This document shows positions 12,877 through 15,070 of a stretch of DNA of 15,070 bases, one piece after another. How positions within the stretch are numbered: position 1 is the first letter of the stretch; each line of letters opens with the position of its first letter. The notes beneath the pieces are model-generated. The model was given only the letters and a program-made list of their open reading frames with translations, was not told the DNA's origin and made no database searches. The stretch lies in NCBI GenBank assembly GCA_937995835.1, contig CALKIV010000005.1, positions 1-15,070 on the forward strand, read 5' to 3'. The stretch is from an uncultured Dysgonomonas sp. GTDB lineage: Bacteria; Bacteroidota; Bacteroidia; Bacteroidales; Dysgonomonadaceae. The position numbers were made by a program, and so were the translations under genes.

Positions 12877-15070
12877 ATGAATATTAAACTTAAATCTATG
12901 TTCCTAAAAAAGAAAAGCTTAATGATCTCCCTAGCTTTCCTGTTGGGAATATTTAACTTTCAGTTAAGAGCAGGAGCTCATACTAAAGTTGCTATGTTGG
13001 GTGATCAGAATCGGATAATAAAAGGTGTGGTTAAAGATATCTCAGGAGAACCTCTAGTTGGGGTTTCTATTTCTGTCGTTGAGTCTACAAATGGTAGCAT
13101 AACAGATATAGATGGCAGATATGAAATAAATATCTCTCCGAACGATAAACAGTTGAAGTTTAGCTATATCGGATTCAAAGAGATAATCAAAACTATTGGA
13201 GAGCAATCTCAGATGGATATAACTTTGAGTGAAGATAGTCAAGTTTTGGATGAAGTAGTTGTGGTTGGTTATGGTACAGTTAAGAAAGAAAGTCTTACTG
13301 GTGCCGTAGCAGTTGTTGATTCCAAAGCCTTTCAAGAAAAGGGAGGACTCTCCAGTCCTCTAGAAGCATTACAAGGACAGGTTGCCGGTGTCACTATTAC
13401 GAGAGGTTCAAGTGCTCCTGGCGATGAAAGTTGGAGTTTGAATTTACGTGGTGCTTCCTCAATGAATGCAACAGAACCACTTATTGTAATAGATGGAGTA
13501 GCTACGGGTACAGTTAATGATTTGCGCTTATTAAATTCTAACGATATAGAAACAATCAACTTCTTGAAAGACGGAGCAGCTGCAATTTATGGTTCGCGTG
13601 CAGCAGGAGGAGTTGTCTTGATTACAACTAAGAAGGGAACGACAGGTAAGCCGAAAGTAGAGTACAGTAGCACAGCTACATTGAAAACAGTAGGTCTAAT
13701 GCCAACAGCAATGAGTATTGACCAATGGGCTGATGGCGTTATGACTACTCTTCAGAATGACAATAAGACATCAGATACTTGGTATACATATGCCCAGTTG
13801 GCTAAAAAATATAAAGGTTCCTACATTGATCTTGCAACAAGTGCAAACCCTTTTGGCACAGCAGCCTTTACCGATGTTAGTGATTTTGTATTTGACGACA
13901 GCGCTAATTGGTTGAACTCTCTTTTCGATAATACATGGTCTACCGAACAAAACTTGAGTGTGTCAGGAGGATCAGAACATTCTACCTACAGAGTTTCACT
14001 AAGTTATTTATACGATGGTTCTACTTTACAGTTTGGAAATAATAAAAACCAACGATATAATTTTCGTACGAACAACTCCTACAAATTTTCTAAAAAATTG
14101 ACTTTAGAATCTTCTGTTTCTTACAATCGTCAAGAGCAAGTGGCACCATCTTTTATCGGGTCTGTTCTGACAACCAGTATGCCTATGCCTGGACTACCTT
14201 TACTTTCGCAAAACGATAAGCCTTATGCTTGGGGGAGTTGGGGCTCACCAGTTGCTAAAGTTAGAGATGGTGGTGACAACAAACTATCTGTATCTGGAAT
14301 AAACATTAACGAGACATTAAAATATAAAGTAAATGATTGGCTGAATGCAACTGCTGATTTGGGATATAATACCAGTACAGCAACAAGAGATGTTGTGGAA
14401 AACTCTATTACGTATTACAATTACACAGGCGATAAAGCAGTTTTGGTAAACCCTACTCAGGCCAATTCAACATACAAGCAGACTAGTGCCCAAACTGATT
14501 TTTACTCGGTTTCGGGTTATATGAATGCTCATCGAACATTTGTCGAAAAACATGATTTCAGTCTTACATTAGGAGCACAATATGAGTTTAAAGAATATAA
14601 ATATTTTGGAGCCAAAGTAAAAGATATTCAGGAGGGATTGGAGATTATAAACGGTTCCGGAGAGATTACTCTAAGTGGTGATGAAGATAAATATCAAAAT
14701 GCTAATTTATCGTACTTCGGACGCTTCAACTATGCCTATGACAGTCGCTATCTCTTTGAACTTAATGGTCGTTATGATGGATCCTCAAAGTTCAATTCAA
14801 AAAACCGTTGGGATCTTTTCTATGGATTGTCATTGGGCTGGCGTATACAACAAGAATCTTTTCTAAGAGAAGTTGATTGGCTGCATGACCTAAAACTTCG
14901 GATGTCTTATGCCGAAATGGGTAACCAAAGTGGAATCTCCAATTATGATGGTATTCAGCTCTATAGCCTTGAATCAGGAACAGGCCCTTATGTTGGTCCA
15001 GATAAACTTTCTTTTATTAAAACATCAGGAGTCTTAGCCTCTAACACTCGTGGTTGGGAGCGGGTTAGAA
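12877..15070 (+). CDS. SusC/RagA-type TonB-dependent receptor without STN domain, cut by the right edge
   Basis: This outer-membrane nutrient receptor is open from the ATG at 12877 to the window end (731 full codons); roughly the last third of the barrel is missing. Domains: signal segment about residues 14-34, CarboxypepD_reg-like sandwich about 47-118 (IKGVVKDISGEPLVGVSISV, FSYIGFKEI), TonB box LDEVVVVGYG about 124-133, plug about 140-255 with FLKDGAAAIYGSRAAGGVVLITTKKG, then barrel strands, including ELNGRYDGSSKF. Unlike the receptor at 1797-5303 there is no STN domain, so it should not signal to an anti-sigma factor, which fits control by the divergent propeller-AraC regulator. A SusD partner is expected beyond the edge. 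A second in-frame ATG at 12898 (residue 8) is also possible and gives a more compact signal peptide. The substrate is unknown. Confidence 0.95.
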   Translation, partial: MNIKLKSMFLKKKSLMISLAFLLGIFNFQLRAGAHTKVAMLGDQNRIIKGVVKDISGEPLVGVSISVVESTNGSITDIDGRYEINISPNDKQLKFSYIGFKEIIKTIGEQSQMDITLSEDSQVLDEVVVVGYGTVKKESLTGAVAVVDSKAFQEKGGLSSPLEALQGQVAGVTITRGSSAPGDESWSLNLRGASSMNATEPLIVIDGVATGTVNDLRLLNSNDIETINFLKDGAAAIYGSRAAGGVVLITTKKGTTGKPKVEYSSTATLKTVGLMPTAMSIDQWADGVMTTLQNDNKTSDTWYTYAQLAKKYKGSYIDLATSANPFGTAAFTDVSDFVFDDSANWLNSLFDNTWSTEQNLSVSGGSEHSTYRVSLSYLYDGSTLQFGNNKNQRYNFRTNNSYKFSKKLTLESSVSYNRQEQVAPSFIGSVLTTSMPMPGLPLLSQNDKPYAWGSWGSPVAKVRDGGDNKLSVSGININETLKYKVNDWLNATADLGYNTSTATRDVVENSITYYNYTGDKAVLVNPTQANSTYKQTSAQTDFYSVSGYMNAHRTFVEKHDFSLTLGAQYEFKEYKYFGAKVKDIQEGLEIINGSGEITLSGDEDKYQNANLSYFGRFNYAYDSRYLFELNGRYDGSSKFNSKNRWDLFYGLSLGWRIQQESFLREVDWLHDLKLRMSYAEMGNQSGISNYDGIQLYSLESGTGPYVGPDKLSFIKTSGVLASNTRGWERVR

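Noticed and set aside
12870..12887. Five-codon upstream frame (MKHEY) overlapping the start of the second susC
   Set aside because: It is too short to judge, has no ribosome binding site, and an ATG is easily found by chance in this AT-rich stretch.
13054..13559. Minus-strand open frames inside the second susC
   Set aside because: They lie entirely within the well-supported plus-strand receptor frame and show no domain features.

Overview
The window looks like a chromosomal segment of a Bacteroidota bacterium, most likely of the order Bacteroidales. The reasons are two SusC-type receptors, a SusD-type lipoprotein, a FecR-like anti-sigma factor with a DUF4974-like C-terminus, and promoters of the Bacteroides type (TTTG, about 19 bases, TAnnTTTG). 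The DNA is AT-rich and ribosome binding sites are mostly absent, which also fits. A family such as Dysgonomonadaceae is possible, but the genus cannot be decided from this sequence.

Layout. (1) Positions 1-7120, minus strand: a nutrient-uptake locus read as ECF sigma factor, FecR-type anti-sigma factor, SusC-type TonB-dependent transducer with an N-terminal STN domain, then SusD-type lipoprotein, which runs off the left edge. This is the cell-surface signalling type of polysaccharide or glycan utilization locus (PUL): ligand capture by SusCD is signalled through the STN domain to FecR, which frees the sigma factor. (2) Positions 7262-9431, minus strand: a compact arsenic resistance operon, arsR-arsC-acr3, with a textbook promoter overlapped by an inverted repeat. 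Its arsenate reductase carries a C-terminal cysteine-rich domain resembling BFD/CopZ [2Fe-2S] or metallochaperone domains. (3) Positions 9600-12317, minus strand: a membrane-anchored propeller regulator with a cytoplasmic AraC-type helix-turn-helix, interrupted by a single in-frame TAA. (4) Positions 12318-12876: a divergent intergenic region with several inverted repeats. (5) Positions 12877-15070, plus strand: the start of a second SusC-type receptor, without STN domain, cut by the right edge. It is probably controlled by the divergent regulator.

The most interesting points are: a candidate plus-strand antisense small RNA between the anti-sigma gene and susC, with a perfect -7 box and a strong intrinsic terminator; a 9-bp stem followed by a T-tract between the sigma and anti-sigma genes, which could set their ratio; the arsenate reductase fused to a cysteine-rich iron-sulfur-like domain; the nonsense codon in the propeller regulator; and chained, mutually exclusive hairpins plus a cluster of TTAACAT/ATGTTAA half-sites upstream of the second susC. 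No mobile element, CRISPR array, tRNA or rRNA was seen.
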